This document shows positions 22,522 through 22,528 of a DNA stretch of 22,528 bases, in pieces. The notes under the pieces are model-generated. The model was not told the origin of the DNA. It worked only from the letters and a program-made list of their open reading frames with translations, and did not search any database. The position numbers and the translations under genes are program-made. The DNA comes from CCY15215 sp034932145 (lineage in GTDB: Bacteria > Cyanobacteriota > Cyanobacteriia > Cyanobacteriales > Spirulinaceae). Where the stretch lies: the NCBI RefSeq assembly GCF_034932145.1, contig NZ_JAYGHV010000292.1:1-22528 (forward strand). The letters run 5' to 3'. Each line of letters begins with the position of its first letter. Position 1 is the stretch's first letter.

Positions 22522-22528
22522 TTAAAAG

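Overview
The window comes from a cyanobacterium. HIP1-type GCGATCGC octamers occur throughout, and the genes include the photosystem II assembly factor Psb28, a large Mg-chelatase H-family protein, a DUF4278 small protein and a giant Ser/Thr kinase of cyanobacterial type. No species marker is present. The accessory load (eroded toxin-antitoxin module, MITE-like element, dispersed palindrome, heptamer repeats) fits a filamentous or colonial lineage, but that is inference.

Layout. 95-5848 (+) is one 1917-residue signalling protein: kinase, AAA ATPase, helical repeats, GAF, coiled coil and a second AAA-like module where relatives usually carry a histidine kinase. It converges on rlpA (-). ilvE (+) has a near-consensus promoter. 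Downstream of ilvE is the most striking segment (7669-8018). It holds a sigma70-type promoter whose -10 is overlapped by a perfect TGTA-N8-TACA NtcA box, then a leader that folds as a glutamine-riboswitch aptamer, then a hairpin that buries the Shine-Dalgarno of a 58-residue basic DUF4278 gene. This pairs transcriptional and translational nitrogen control on a tiny protein, the same logic as described for glutamine synthetase inactivating factors.

8188-12610 carries housekeeping genes: moaB (-), a 94-bp palindromic MITE-like element, psb28 (-), pyrE and ruvA (+), then a chemoreceptor (+). 12572-13604 is a decay zone. It has an intact 90-residue conserved hypothetical gene translationally coupled to a truncated clan AA aspartic protease, and an intact VapB-like antitoxin coupled to a VapC toxin that has lost its middle. 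13644-18936 (-) holds an AP-superfamily phosphohydrolase and a 1251-residue Mg-chelatase H-family protein. The latter carries an in-frame dispersed palindrome, and an operator-like inverted repeat spans its putative promoter. ddl (+) diverges from the phosphohydrolase. The window ends with two tandem M16 peptidase-family genes (-) whose active-site features are complementary; the upstream one has an apparent frameshift at the window edge.

Five spacers carry different heptanucleotide tandem repeats, most of them pressed against start or stop codons. No tRNA, rRNA, CRISPR array or complete insertion sequence was seen. All readings are by eye; no database search or folding program was run.
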